This document shows, in pieces, positions 11,007 through 21,489 of a stretch of 64,000 bases of DNA. The stretch is from the NCBI RefSeq assembly GCF_029931775.1, contig NC_079322.1, positions 57,257,853 through 57,321,852 of the forward strand, read 5' to 3'. The notes below the pieces were generated by a model. The model worked only from the letters and a program-made list of their open reading frames with translations. It was not told where the DNA came from and searched no databases. Each line of letters starts with the position of its first letter. The stretch's first letter is position 1. The position numbers and the translations under genes were made by a program. The stretch comes from Euleptes europaea. Its lineage: Eukaryota; Chordata; Lepidosauria; Squamata; Sphaerodactylidae.

Positions 11007-12220
11007 GTTGCTGAAATTAGGATCCTACTATGGAATTTTGTATCGTTGAATGTGTCATGTTAATACTTATGCTTCACTTCAGTTCTGTTTTTTAGACTTC
11101 TGGTCAGTTCTACAACCCTAATCCTATTGCATTGTTTATTGAATGTCCCAGCTGTCAATTGTATTGACTCACTCTGTGTAATCCACCTTGAGTCCAAGTG
11201 AGAAAGGCGGACTATAAATAATGTAAAATTTAAAAAGTACATATAGACTACAGCCAACTGGTGATGAATGATCAAAGCAAGATAAATAGTGTCTGTAAAA
11301 CCTGCAAAGAGCGCAATTTCTTTACTCCCAGCTAACTGAGGCCAAGGTCTTCCAAAGTTACATACTTAACTGTTCCGCCCTAAGCATAGTTATACCCTTT
11401 TCAAGGCCACTGACTTCAGTGGTCCTAGAAGAATGTAACCCTGCTTAGGATAGCACAGTAGCTGAGGTAAATAAAATATCACAGCAGCTGGGAATTTTCC
11501 ATGCTGTTGCTTCTTTCTTATGCTCAGATTGTCTGACATTTACCTTTTTAAAGATAGACAGACAAGCAGGGTGTAGAAAGGCAGTGAAGAGACCAGCCTA
11601 AACCTTTCTTGCAGTAGAACTGGAGCAACACTTTTTGTGCTGGACAAGAGCCAGAAAGAAGCAGATAGAACACAGCCAAGAATTTTGACCATATTAAAAA
11701 GTGATACATATATCCTACCTACTTACAGACATACACCATCAAACTCAATATTTTTCCTGGTAATAACCTTAGCAAAATTCTTCTTTTAAAGAAATTGCTT
11801 CATAAATGACTATGATCAATGTTATCAAAGGAAAGTCATACAGAAGTTTGAATTATAGTAAATGGGTGATAAAAGATGAACCCTGACAGTAGGCTTCAAA
11901 GGACATCTACATCTACAATTACAAAGCTGAGAATAGATCATTGGATTGACTATGTGGGAAATGTTTACTGCGGCATTTAAAATGATATTGAAAATCCAAC
12001 TATAACATCAAATTGTGACTAAGATCTTGGAGCAATTGGAAAATGTGATGGCATGTATTCACAATCACTCTTCCAAACACACACAGATCATTGATAAACT
12101 TAGTGCAGCAAAGTTTCCGTGCTGTTACTTTAAGGTCCATTTATAAGACTAAAAATTATTTATTGTGTGAGCCACACAGTGGCACTTGGAAAATTCAGTA
12201 TTAATGCCATTCAAAAAATA
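11007..12220. other. Intergenic; short SINE tail piece at 11178-11228
   Basis: The only repeat-like text is a short tail (ccaccttgagtccaagtgag..ggcggactataaat) typical of family 3 SINE 3' ends, and a diverged 'tgcttaggat' palindrome near 11380-11450. The rest is unassigned. Confidence 0.45.
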
Positions 12221-12377
12221 AGGCTGCCAACAGGCCCAAACAAAAATGTCCTGTCCCTTTAAAAGAGGCTTAATGTACAGAAATGGGCTGGAAAATAATG
12301 TCACCTGATAAATAGCACCCGTTTAAGCTTCCATTAAGCAGAAAGGGAATTTTTTCTCCAGACAGGTTAGCGATGCT
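12221..12377 (+). mobile_element. TIR element family B (palindromic)
   Basis: Starts aggctgccaac, and has atgtcctgtccctttaaaagaggcttaatg early with the complementary cattaagc text near the other end. It shares its ends with family A (agggttgcc type) but has a different, palindromic interior. This is a decayed copy. Confidence 0.65.
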
Positions 12378-13147
12378 ATCAAGAAACACCAGAGTATAGT
12401 TCTTTTAAAAAAAAATAGTTTAGCGTATGGTGGCTGCATCACCTCAAGTAAAATAGTACCATTCTAATTTTGAGCGGGAAATGCTTACTGTTAAAGACAC
12501 TTCGAACATGTTGTATTAATTTCATGCTGTTTAGAATCACACTGGAAATTCTGCTCACCCCATGACAGTATAAATGGAAAATGGTAAATCTGCTGTCTCT
12601 TTAAAGACAATTACATTCTGATTAAGAATCCCTTCCCACACAGATATACTGCTGGTTCCCCACCTCCCAGGTCCCCCCTTCTTAAGTGATAAAGGCCGAG
12701 GATGCAAACTACACATTTGCCTATATCGTGTGCTCAACACTGTGTATAAAAGTAACAGGCAGCAACAGAGTACAGAATCAGATTTTGTTGTGGGGAATAG
12801 TATTAAAAGGCATAAAGTATTTCAAGCTGTGGCCAGCTCTTCCACAGGGAAGTGAATGCAAAAGCCAACAGTTCCAAGCACCCTGAAGGGAACTCTGAAA
12901 TACACAGAACTGAACTATATCAGACTTGCTTAAATCTGGGTCCAGATTTTTCTCCCTTAAGGAAGAGCTGGATGCAGCTTGAAACCTTGGGGCCTGGCCC
13001 TGTCACCCTCTGCAATAAATCTGCTGTCGCATTCCATGACTGAGGGCCAAACTGGATGATCCGTGTGACAAATCAGATCAAGGATGCCCCACACCAGCTT
13101 GCAAACACACTTGACAACAGGGAAACTAGTGTTCCCAAACATGCCGG
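12378..13147. other. Intergenic, nothing recognised
   Basis: No repeat or gene signal recognised. Confidence 0.4.
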
Positions 13148-13420
13148 GGGACCAATTTAGCTTGGGAGCATGAAGTGGGCGGGGGAAGGAGAGGTTTCAA
13201 CTTTCCCTCCTGTCCTGTTTTTCCAAGGCAAAACAGCTGGGGTGTCCTTGTTTGCTCCACTATAGGGATCTATATGCTGCAGTCAGTTCACATGCAGACC
13301 CACAATAGAGCAAACAGGTCTCCCTCCAGCCATTTTGGCTTGGAAAAACAGCATGGGAGGGAAGGCCGAACTCCCTCCTCCCCCACCCATGCTACGCTCC
13401 CAAGCTGAACTAGGCCCTAG
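13148..13420. mobile_element. Long inverted-repeat element, unclassified
   Basis: The two halves are imperfect inverted copies. The left half has agcttgggagcatg..ggcgggggaagg..tgtttttccaaggc..tgtttgctccactatag. The right half has the reverse complements (..aatagagcaaacagg, gcttggaaaaaca, ctccctcctcccccacccatg, ctcccaagct). The arms are roughly 110 bp around a ~40-bp loop. Target duplications were not found, so this could be a decayed MITE or a local inverted duplication. Confidence 0.6.
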
Positions 13421-14011
13421 CATCCTCGGTGACATTAGTTGCCTATTGTCATACATGTCTGCAAGTCAGACTCATGTTGCACATCTCAGCTAGTTTGGCC
13501 CTTACAATTTATTTTCTGCTTCACCTTACTCTAGTGCAGATGTTTTGTTGGACAACATAATGTGTATAGTGCATTGTATTGCCTGTGCTGAAAGAAGCGT
13601 ATTAAGCAGCTCTGGGTGCCTTGGCAAGGTATCACACCTGTCCTCAGAATCAATGCACAGGGGCCCACTGGAATAGCAGAGGAAGTGAATTTTCACCAAA
13701 GTGACGGCAAAAGCTTGCTTAGCTATTTACAGTTTGCCGTTGTGATTGCAAAAGATACTCAGAAGGAACAATTTGGTTTTATTTTTCCATCCAGATCAAA
13801 TATGTAACATTTTGTTACGTTAGGGTCAAGGTTGGCGTTGGGCAGCCCCTGGGCCAAATCCCACCCCAGAGAGTTGGCTTTTGCCTTTCCTGCATTTGTC
13901 AACCCTAGAGAGGAAATAGAGCCATGGATTAGCTGTGAAAAGAAGACTTGACTGGGGAGGTGAAACAAGGGAATTTTGGCCCATCAACCCTGCCCTCATA
14001 CCAAAGTGGTC
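13421..14011. other. Intergenic, nothing recognised
   Basis: No repeat or gene signal recognised. Confidence 0.4.
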
Positions 14012-14238
14012 CTCCAGTTATTTATTTCGATATTTATAGCACACATTTCTCTCCATGAGAACCCAACATGGCTTACAACACAATTCTTCCCTCCTCCATT
14101 TTACTCTAACTATCACAAGCCTATGAGGTAGATTAAACTGAAAGACAGTGGCTGGTCCAAGATTACCTAGCAAGATTCCATGGCAGAGTGGGGATTTGAA
14201 CTCAGATCCTAGTCCAACACTCTAATCACTACATCACA
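14012..14238 (-). repeat. tRNA-derived SINE (family 3)
   Basis: On minus: tgtgatgtagtgattagagt (A-box region), ggatctgagttcaaatcccc (B box), gccatggaatc, gccactgtctttcag, ctacctcataggcttg, and a tail with ccatgttgggttctcatgga. This is a nearly complete copy and is useful as the reference for the broken copies at 2690, 4650, 29441, 33140 and 42968. Confidence 0.75.
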
Positions 14239-14344
14239 ACTGGTCCAAAGTAGTTGCTTACCATAGCGTTAGGGTACTGTCTTCCTCGGTTTTAACCAGT
14301 TTGTTCTGCGTAAACCTTATATGTTGGTAATATTAATTTATAAA

Positions 14345-14458
14345 GAGGTAACAGAGGAAGGCACTGGCAAACCACCTCTGTTAGTCTCTTGCCATGAAAA
14401 CCCCAAAAAGGGGTCGCCATAAGTCGGCTGCGACTTGAGGGCACTTTACACACACACG
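14345..14458 (+). repeat. 5S SINE, 3' half only
   Basis: Contains only the BovB-like tail part: ggaaggcactggcaaaccac, ccccaaaaaggggtcgccat, gcgacttgagggcacttt, then acacacacg. The 5S head is absent, as in a 5'-truncated reverse-transcription product. Confidence 0.85.
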
Positions 14459-15284
14459 CAACAGAATCATAGGAGTTTTATTTATTTCTGAGCTGTGTTA
14501 TAGACAGAATCTCACAAAAAGGAAAACCAAAACATATTTTTTAAAAAATATCAAAATTTTCAAGCCACTAACCTCTTTTTCTGAAGAGCCAGAGCAAAAA
14601 CCCTTATGATGGATGCTTCAGATAAAAGCCAGAATAATAGGTAATTTTATAGCAGTCCCCTTTTGGAGTTAATATAGTTAGATGTTCATCAAGAAGATTA
14701 TGAATTGAAGAGAGGAGATGTTTTTACAGGGCAAAAATGGTTTCTGGAGAGCAGCATAAAAGCTGTGTGGAGTAAAACCATAAGAGCTCATAATTTTGTC
14801 ATAAGTGCTCAGTCAAAGGTAGATCAACACGTTTCATTCTGCTAAAAATGGACAGTATGCATCAGCTGCACAGAGCTGGCTTTAAGAGCTTTGTGCACTG
14901 CTAACATAATAATAGCATTTTAGCGGGTGGGGGAGGTCACATGGTATGGGCAGGTCCTTGCAGCTGCCTAACAAACAAGAGTTCAGAATGCTCAAAGTCT
15001 GAAGTTTGAACCATTAATGCAATTTTGCCTTTCTTTTCAAACGTAAAGAACTGTGAAGATCACCTGCCATTTAAACTTACTTGCATACCAAAAAATGGGC
15101 TTATTCTTAAATTAATGGGGCTGATGTTGTTTAAGGCCAACTAGTGTAAAAAAAAGGAATGGAAACCACAAAGGGTACAAGAATATTTATTCCATAAGCC
15201 ACACAAGAGAATCTCAATGTATTTTGAGTATCAAGGACTTTTCATCAAGAGAAAGGTATCCTTTGCTGACAGTTCAAAGGCTTA
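14459..15284. other. Intergenic, nothing recognised
   Basis: AT-rich unique sequence without gene or repeat signals that I can name. Confidence 0.4.
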
Positions 15285-15480
15285 TTTTTCATGTTTTCAT
15301 CCTGCCGTTCCTGAAAGGAGCTTAGGACAGCATACATCCTTCTCTCTGTTCCATTTAACCACCACAATAACCCTGCAAGGTGGGCTAGGGGAGGGAGAAT
15401 GAATAGACCAAGGTTATCCAGTGCACATTCTGATCAAGTGGGGATTTGGATGGGTTATCCCCAGGCCTAGTTCAACGACT
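15285..15480 (-). repeat. tRNA-derived SINE (family 3), diverged
   Basis: Reads catcctgccgttcctg..gcttaggacagcatac..aataaccctgcaaggtgggc..gtggggatttgg..ctagttcaacgactcc, the reverse complement of the family 3 body and head. Confidence 0.6.
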
Positions 15481-15514
15481 CCATGCTGGCTGTCATGATG
15501 TGTACCGCTCTCAC

Positions 15515-15632
15515 ATAGGGACATCTTTATTTCATGGTGCCGGTCTGAGTAGACAATACTGACTTTGATGGACCAAGGGTCTGATTTAGTATAAGGCAGC
15601 TTCGTGTGTTCATGTATTCATGTGCAAATTTT
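15515..15632 (+). repeat. tRNA-derived SINE (family 2), 3' part
   Basis: ggtgccggtctgagtagaca, actttgatggaccaagggtc, ataaggcagcttcgtgtgtt. This is identical in layout to the 3' end of the full copy at 28046-28258. The tRNA-like head is missing. Confidence 0.8.
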
Positions 15633-15950
15633 GCATTTGCACAAAATGTGCAGTTAGGCCCTCAGGAATCCTACACAGAGTTACTCATGGTTTACACTGC
15701 ATTAAATCGACATAGGACTACACTGCAGCCAGGTTAAAGCTCATGTGTATCATTTTAATCAACTGACAAATTGAACAAGATAGTGTTTCAAAGGCCCAAT
15801 GGTTTAAAAGACTCCAAGCATTTACTGTGGAGCTATTTGCAGATACATGCAAATGAACACAGCATGCATATGAACCAGTGCATATAAAAGACTTGGGCCT
15901 TTTAAAACTTTCAGCCAGCTTTATACAGTACCTTACACAAGTAATTAAGA

Positions 15951-16243
15951 GCCCCGGGGCGCAGAGTGGTAAGCTGCAGTACTGCAGTCCAAGCTCTGCT
16001 CACAGCCTGAGTTCGATCCCAACAGAAGTTGGTTTCAGGTAGCCGGCTCAAGGTTGACTCAGCCTTCCATCCTTCTGAGGTCGGTAAAATGAGTACCTAG
16101 CTTGATAGGGGTAAAGGGAAGATGACTGGGGAAAGCACTGGCAAACCACCCCATAAACAAAGTCTGCCTAGTAAATGTCGGGATGTGACGTCACCCCATG
16201 GGTCAGGAATGACCCGATGTTTGCACAGGGGACCTTTACCTTT
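15951..16243 (+). repeat. Sauria-type tRNA-derived SINE
   Basis: gccccggggcgcagagtggtaagc (box A region), gcctgagttcgatccc (box B), ggctcaaggttgactcagcc, gatgactggggaaagcactg, and a tail ending acctttacc. The flanks ttacacaagtaatt (left) and ttacacaagtagtt (right) form a ~14-bp target duplication with one difference. Confidence 0.9.
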
Positions 16244-16257
16244 TTACACAAGTAGTT

Positions 16258-18216
16258 GCTTTTCAGCAAGGTCCCCATGGCCGCTACTTTTATTCACGGG
16301 GCTGATACTCAGATTACAACTCCTATGTTCTAAGCAGAAAAATAACATACTGTTAAATGTAATGTTCTTTTTCACACACACACACACACACACAACTGCA
16401 AATCAGCCAAAGAAATAGCTATCCTTTAGAGTTACTGAACTCTTCATCTGCCTGACTGAAGTTCTTCTTCAATAATAGATGCTGGTGCAATAAACAGAAC
16501 AATCCTAAGAACATTTCCCTGGCAGTACGTCCCACTGAAGTAGGATTTTGTGTAGGCTGCTTAGGATTGCTCTCTATATCACCTTATCTACTGTGCATGT
16601 CTTGCCTTCGAGAACAAGAGCTATTTTTAAAAAAAAAATCCTTTTCTGTTAAAGAACAGGAAAGGTAACAACTGGCTAGAAACTAAACTCCTACTAGTCT
16701 AACTTGCTGGCCATCTGTTGCCTGTCTCCTTCTACTGCTTGAGTGCTGCCAGCCCGGCATTATCCGGATTGCAAAGCAGATCCAGCCAATAGAAGGCTCG
16801 TGATGCCTGGACTTAGAGGCTCTACCTGAAGGCAAATTATATCAGAGCACGTCCCTCCGGACCATCCTTGCTTTCTCCAACAAACAGTCAAAGTGAAAAA
16901 GGTTGGATTTCCCCCTAGATTTGGGACTGCTATTGTTCTCAGCCTAGAATGATATCTGTGTAAACTTAATTCCACACAGACCAAACTATCTTTACAGGCT
17001 TGATTTCCTGCCATGGTCATAATTTGTACCAAATACAGTAGATGATCCTCAGAAAGTATCTCTCTGGCTAGTAAAACACTGACTGTCTTGATTCGATAGC
17101 CAATCTCACACAGATTTTAGAGCTCGTGGACTCTATTTCTGTGGGGAAAATACATCCAGGTTGCTAACTAACGTAATGTTAAATGCGAAAGAACTGTGTT
17201 GTCTCAGTGACAGTAAAAATATTTTAAGCTTTCTAACCATCTTGAATGAAATGTGCAGTCAAGCTGTTTGTTCTTTATCCTGGTATGATAAACCTTAACA
17301 ATCTGAATTCAGTTCTCTTCAAAGCCTCCCACCCTATACCTCCCCCCCAGGACAGCATCCCCATCTGAGGCACGCCCCTCCCATGCCAGGCCGAGGGAAA
17401 TCCCTGGAGAGGTGCAAGGGGTTATCAAGTAGCGATGGTGTGTCAATAGCTCCCATTGTTCCTGTTTTCGATTCATTCCATCTGTCATTCAAAGGAAACC
17501 CTACCTCTCATTCTTACTTTATTAAAAGGCATTCTCAAAAGATCTCTTTACAGCCCTCAGAATTATCTTTTCAATGGCCCCAAAGTGATCCCACAGCATT
17601 ATCTTGCAAGCATCTGAGCTGCCAAGCCTGTCCTTAGATGCTTTGCAAAGAATTACCTGTGTCTAGTCAATGGCCATGAAGGGAAACGGGGTGTTTAACG
17701 CGCTGTTTTGGCAGCCTGTTGGGGAAAGAGGCCAGGTGTGTCCTGATCTTGGCACAAGCTTCATTTCCTTCTCCTCCTAACACAACTGCTTTTTTCTTGG
17801 CCAAGATTCAGGTGGCAAATCCAGGTAAGCATCCTTTGGCACCTAATGGCTAACATCCAAGGCATCACTTTACCGACATCTTTTATTTCCGTTAAATTTC
17901 AGATGGTGGCAAAGAAGCATAGGCCTTTGTAATAACGTTGCTGACTTCAGTTACAGAACTTTAGATACAGAAACAGCTTGGAACTTGGAAACCACATGGT
18001 TTGTGTCTCTTTACAATCTGTGGGTGCAAACCACAAGCAATTTACTGGGCAACCAGCCTATTGATTTTCATTTAACTGTTTTGGGATAAATGTGTCTTGC
18101 AGCCAGCCGGCTTGTGCAAGACAGATGATGCATTTACTTCAAAGGTTTTTGAGCATTCTTTGGGAATGAATTTCATCCTGATCCTTTCCCCGCATACTCG
18201 GAATCATCTTTTAAAG
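16258..18216. other. Intergenic; CA repeat at 16375-16395 and a short palindrome
   Basis: Holds a (CA)n tract and, near 16500-16575, a diverged palindrome with aatcctaag..cttaggattg ends like that at 47443. Otherwise nothing is recognisable. A small CG-richer patch is at 17360-17410. Confidence 0.45.
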
Positions 18217-18404
18217 CAGAGTTGTCGAACTCATTGTTACAAGGGCCGGATATGACATAAATGTCACTTGGTTGGGCTGGGCCATGCCTCGCCAGCCCAG
18301 ATAGGGAATGGGTTGTTGTTTTTTTGCCCCAGATGGCTCATGGGCCAGATAAGAGTTCTCAAGGGGCCAGATCTGACCCACGGGCAGTATGTTTGACACC
18401 CCTG
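18217..18404 (-). mobile_element. hAT (Charlie-like) non-autonomous transposon
   Basis: Right end gtttgacacccctg is the reverse complement of the classic hAT end CAGGGGTGTCAAAC. The left end cagagttgtcgaac is its decayed partner. The 8-bp flanks ttttaaag and ttttagag differ at one base, as expected for a hAT target duplication. The interior (gggccggatatgacataaat, gggccagatctgaccca) matches the common Charlie-type layout. There is no transposase. Confidence 0.88.
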
Positions 18405-19185
18405 TTTTAGAGCTTCAGGTGAAAGAAGTAGTGGTGCTGGCAGGACATTTTTTTTGGCACCTTCACATTCAGTTGAGAGAGAAATTAGAAGCCCAGAAAT
18501 AACTTTTACATTTATTTACTTGCCATGTGAAATAGCCAATGTCAACATTTTAAAAATAACATTTTAATTTTCATCAAATTCTCTTCTGTCCATTCTGGTA
18601 CCCCTTAAAGCCTGGCACCCCTAGGTGACTGCCTATTTCAGCATATAGTTAGGCCAGCCCTGAGGGCATGCATAAATAACTCCACTTCTAGACCCTCCTC
18701 TCCTATTTGATGAACCATCACCCCATATCCCACTGCAGATTCCTTCCTTTCTTTAAGGGTTTCTCCAATGTTCCACGCTATAAGCTGCACACATGTATTT
18801 AAGGCCCTTGCTGCAAAGCCTATATGACAACGTATATCTTCTGTTTTGTAACAATACAGTTCAGCAGCTTACGTTTCAGTATCTGGATGTAATATTAGTT
18901 TTGCAAATCACCCTTTGGATATTTGTGCAATATATTCTCAGCATGCCCTGTGCATATGAACCTGGAAATCTATCTCATATCAAGTGGGACCAGTCTTGTC
19001 TTTTCTGATTGGCTGCAGCTTGCCAAAGGCTTGGGGGGGGATATCAGAAACACTCTGGATACAATTATAAACATGTGAGCTTGGAAATAAGTTGCATAAA
19101 ATCATTAGAGACCTACTCCCAAGCAAGCTTGTGATACACTCTCATATAAAATAGAACGTGATCTTACTCACTTTTAAAACAGAGT

Positions 19186-19358
19186 ATGGCTGCCAACTAG
19201 CCTGGAGAAAAATGTCCTGGTCCTTTAATAAAGGCTTAATGGGATGTTATGTAACAGGTTATGCTATTTATCTCCATCCCTGTGGGGGGGAAAACTTCCA
19301 CACATTAAGCCTCTATCAAAGGGATGGGACATTTTTCTTTAGGTGTGTTGGCAATCCT
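19186..19358 (+). mobile_element. TIR element family B with ~10-bp target duplication
   Basis: atggctgccaac..aaaaatgtcctggtcctttaat..ggcttaatg, then the inverted part attaagcctctatcaaaggg..gggacatttttct..ttggcaatcct. The flanks aaaacagagt and aaatcagaga agree at 8 of 10 positions. The length of the duplication is the same as in family A, so both probably used the same transposase. Confidence 0.78.
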
Positions 19359-19786
19359 AAATCAGAGACATAGAGAAAAATGGAATCACAGACAAACATT
19401 TGTCAAGGAAGATGGTTGTTATAGTCATCATCCTCAGTTTAACTGTTTGAAGTTATAAAAGTCAGCAACTTTAAAAAGATTTAGATCTCTTGCAGACCCA
19501 ATGATGTTACATTTACTAGCCACTCTTAGATGCTCTACAACAGGGGTGGGGAACGTCCGGCCCATGCCCTGGAAACGGCCCATGATGTCATTGGCTGCAG
19601 CCCGCTGACTCTCCCATGGAAGCCGCCGTCATTGCCATCGCAGGGCCGCACACATACATGCAGATGGGAAGATGAGAAGTCCGCCTGATTGCTCCCAGCC
19701 ACTTGTGTGGCTGGGAGCCTGCGTGTGTGTTCCCGGCTTCCCCTCCTGCATCGCTCCCCACCCGGCTGGGAGCATGCGTGTGCATG

Positions 19787-21050
19787 AGTAAAAAAGACGT
19801 TGCATACAGACGTACCAGATCCATTAAGGACATGATAGTTAATAAAATTCCACGTCCCATACAAGTTACCAACTTCCCGATTGGAAATCATACATGTGGA
19901 AAATGCTCTTTTTGCAAATATTTACTACCAGTAAAAGAAATTAAAAATCCAGCATCGGGCTACACATTCCACATTAACAGTTTTAATAATTATGATTCGA
20001 AAAATCTTATTATAAAAAGTGCATGCCAATTGTGGTATATCGGGAAAACTAATAGACCGATTAAATATCGAATTGGCGACATCGGTCTCGGATTAGAAAC
20101 CGCGTTTTAGACGCGCCTTTAACGCAACACTTCTTAGAGAAAAATTATGGGGACCAAGACTTGACTTTCTTTGTGCTGTGGCACTATACTAGGCAAAATC
20201 AAGACAGAACCGATATAGATTTATTACTCAGGCAACAAGAAAGTAAATATATACATTTATTTTGAACTCTCCACCCATTTGGCCATAACATCGCAATGGC
20301 TCTAACTTGTTACTTATGATTCTCACACTTGCACTTTAACTGCAGTCTCATGAGAGCTCACAGGTGCTTCTGATTAATGCATAGAATATATTTTGTTGGC
20401 TACCTAACACTCAATACCGAAAAGGACTTGATTGCCCGGTCAACACAGGAGCTTATCACTGAATAGCCAGTGTGTAAGTAAAAAATGATTTAGTATAAAA
20501 AAGATTTATTATATGTTTGTATAATTTGACATACTTTAACTTCATTTGCTGTAGGAATAGAATTTTCAGACATTTTTACTAAGCCTTTCTCAATAGTTGC
20601 AATGTTGTTCTCCATATATGTAACTATGTCTATGCCATTCATATAGATACATTGTACTAGTGTGATCTATATTTAATATTATAGTGCTTTCTGAAGAAGA
20701 CCTTGGTGAGGGGTCGAAACAGGGCAATAACCGGACCCCTATAAGCCATGATACCCCACATCTTGACGGCTCGCAGCTACTTACGCTGACGGCTTCCATA
20801 CACCCCGCATTTCGTTCTTGAGTGTGAAGAACAATGGGGAAATGCCACTTCAAAGGATCGCTAATTTGCTGTTATATGGAACGCCTATCCTGGTGGTGTA
20901 ACAAAGTTTCTATTGGACTATTGAACTATGTAACAAGCAATCCTAACGGTAAGGTTGCTTTGTAAAATAGAAAAAAAAATGGCTATGCTATGTCATAATT
21001 TTGGTTTTTATGCACAGTTGTAAAATACACTTTGATAATATAATTGTTTT
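19787..21050 (+). mobile_element. Penelope-like retroelement fragment (GIY-YIG endonuclease end), broken
   Basis: The reading frame shows the typical C-terminal Penelope layout: a Cys-rich knuckle (HTCGKCSFCKY) and then the GIY-YIG endonuclease start (CQLWYIGKTNRPIKYRI). Downstream text agrees with the usual end of these proteins, but the frame is interrupted, so the element is dead. Its 3' region contains a hammerhead-like motif at 20691-20719, as expected for Penelope-like terminal repeats. The right boundary is approximate. It lies inside a hAT element. Confidence 0.82.
20691..20719 (+). ncRNA. Hammerhead-ribozyme-like core in the Penelope-like element
   Basis: CTGAAGA (20691-20697), one extra A, stem strands GACC (20699-20702) and GGTC (20712-20715), then GAAA (20716-20719). 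This order (CUGANGA, stem II, GAAA) is the catalytic core of hammerhead ribozymes, which Penelope-like elements are known to carry. The extra A before stem II and the unlocated third strand (stem III and cleavage site) leave activity uncertain. It is probably a relic. Confidence 0.5.
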
Positions 21051-21113
21051 TGGCATTACTGCTGGTTTAAGTATGCTAACACACGATACAGCAGACTAAC
21101 TAGTGTTCTCCAC

Positions 21114-21149
21114 AAACCTCCAGGTGGTGGCTGGAGACCTGGCAACCCT
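21114..21149 (+). mobile_element. TIR element family A remnant
   Basis: aacctccaggtggtggctgg..gacctggcaaccct: only the two ends of family A remain and the left tip is lost. It lies 58 bp from the minimal copy at 21207. Confidence 0.7.
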
Positions 21150-21206
21150 AGTTCCTTCCTCGACTTTCTTTCCTTTCTTCCTTCCCTCCTCTGCATAGCC
21201 TCTCCT

Positions 21207-21250
21207 AGGGTTGCCAACTTCCAGGTGGTGGCTGGAGACCTGGCAACCCT
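21207..21250 (+). mobile_element. Minimal 44-bp family A element with its own target duplication
   Basis: agggttgccaacttccagg joined directly to ctggagacctggcaaccct, with no centre. The flanks agcctctcct (21197-21206) and aacctctccc (21251-21260) match at 8 of 10 bases. The deleted form therefore probably moved as such rather than shrinking in place. Confidence 0.78.
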
Positions 21251-21489
21251 AACCTCTCCCCCCCCCGCCGCCGGGAGATCTATGCCTGGTACTGCCCCCA
21301 AATGATGTTAAAAATATGCAAATAGCCCTTGGCAGGAAAAAGGTTCCCCACCTTTGCTCTACAAGGACCGCACTGACATTTTGCTAACACAATTTAGTCC
21401 CAATCTGTGTACCCCCAATATGAAACTAGAAAGTAAAACCAGACCAGCAGAAACAGGAAATAATGCAACAATGCTAGCAACCACTCCTA

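Larger units (their letters stand above)
19541..21356. mobile_element. hAT element carrying nested insertions
   Basis: The terminal repeats CAGGGGTGGGGAAC and GGTTCCCCACCTTTG are flanked by a perfect 8-bp duplication CTCTACAA (19533-19540 and 21357-21364), diagnostic of hAT. The outer segments 19541-19786 and ~21261-21356 belong to the hAT. The middle holds a Penelope-like element and two family A pieces. There is no hAT transposase. Confidence 0.88.
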
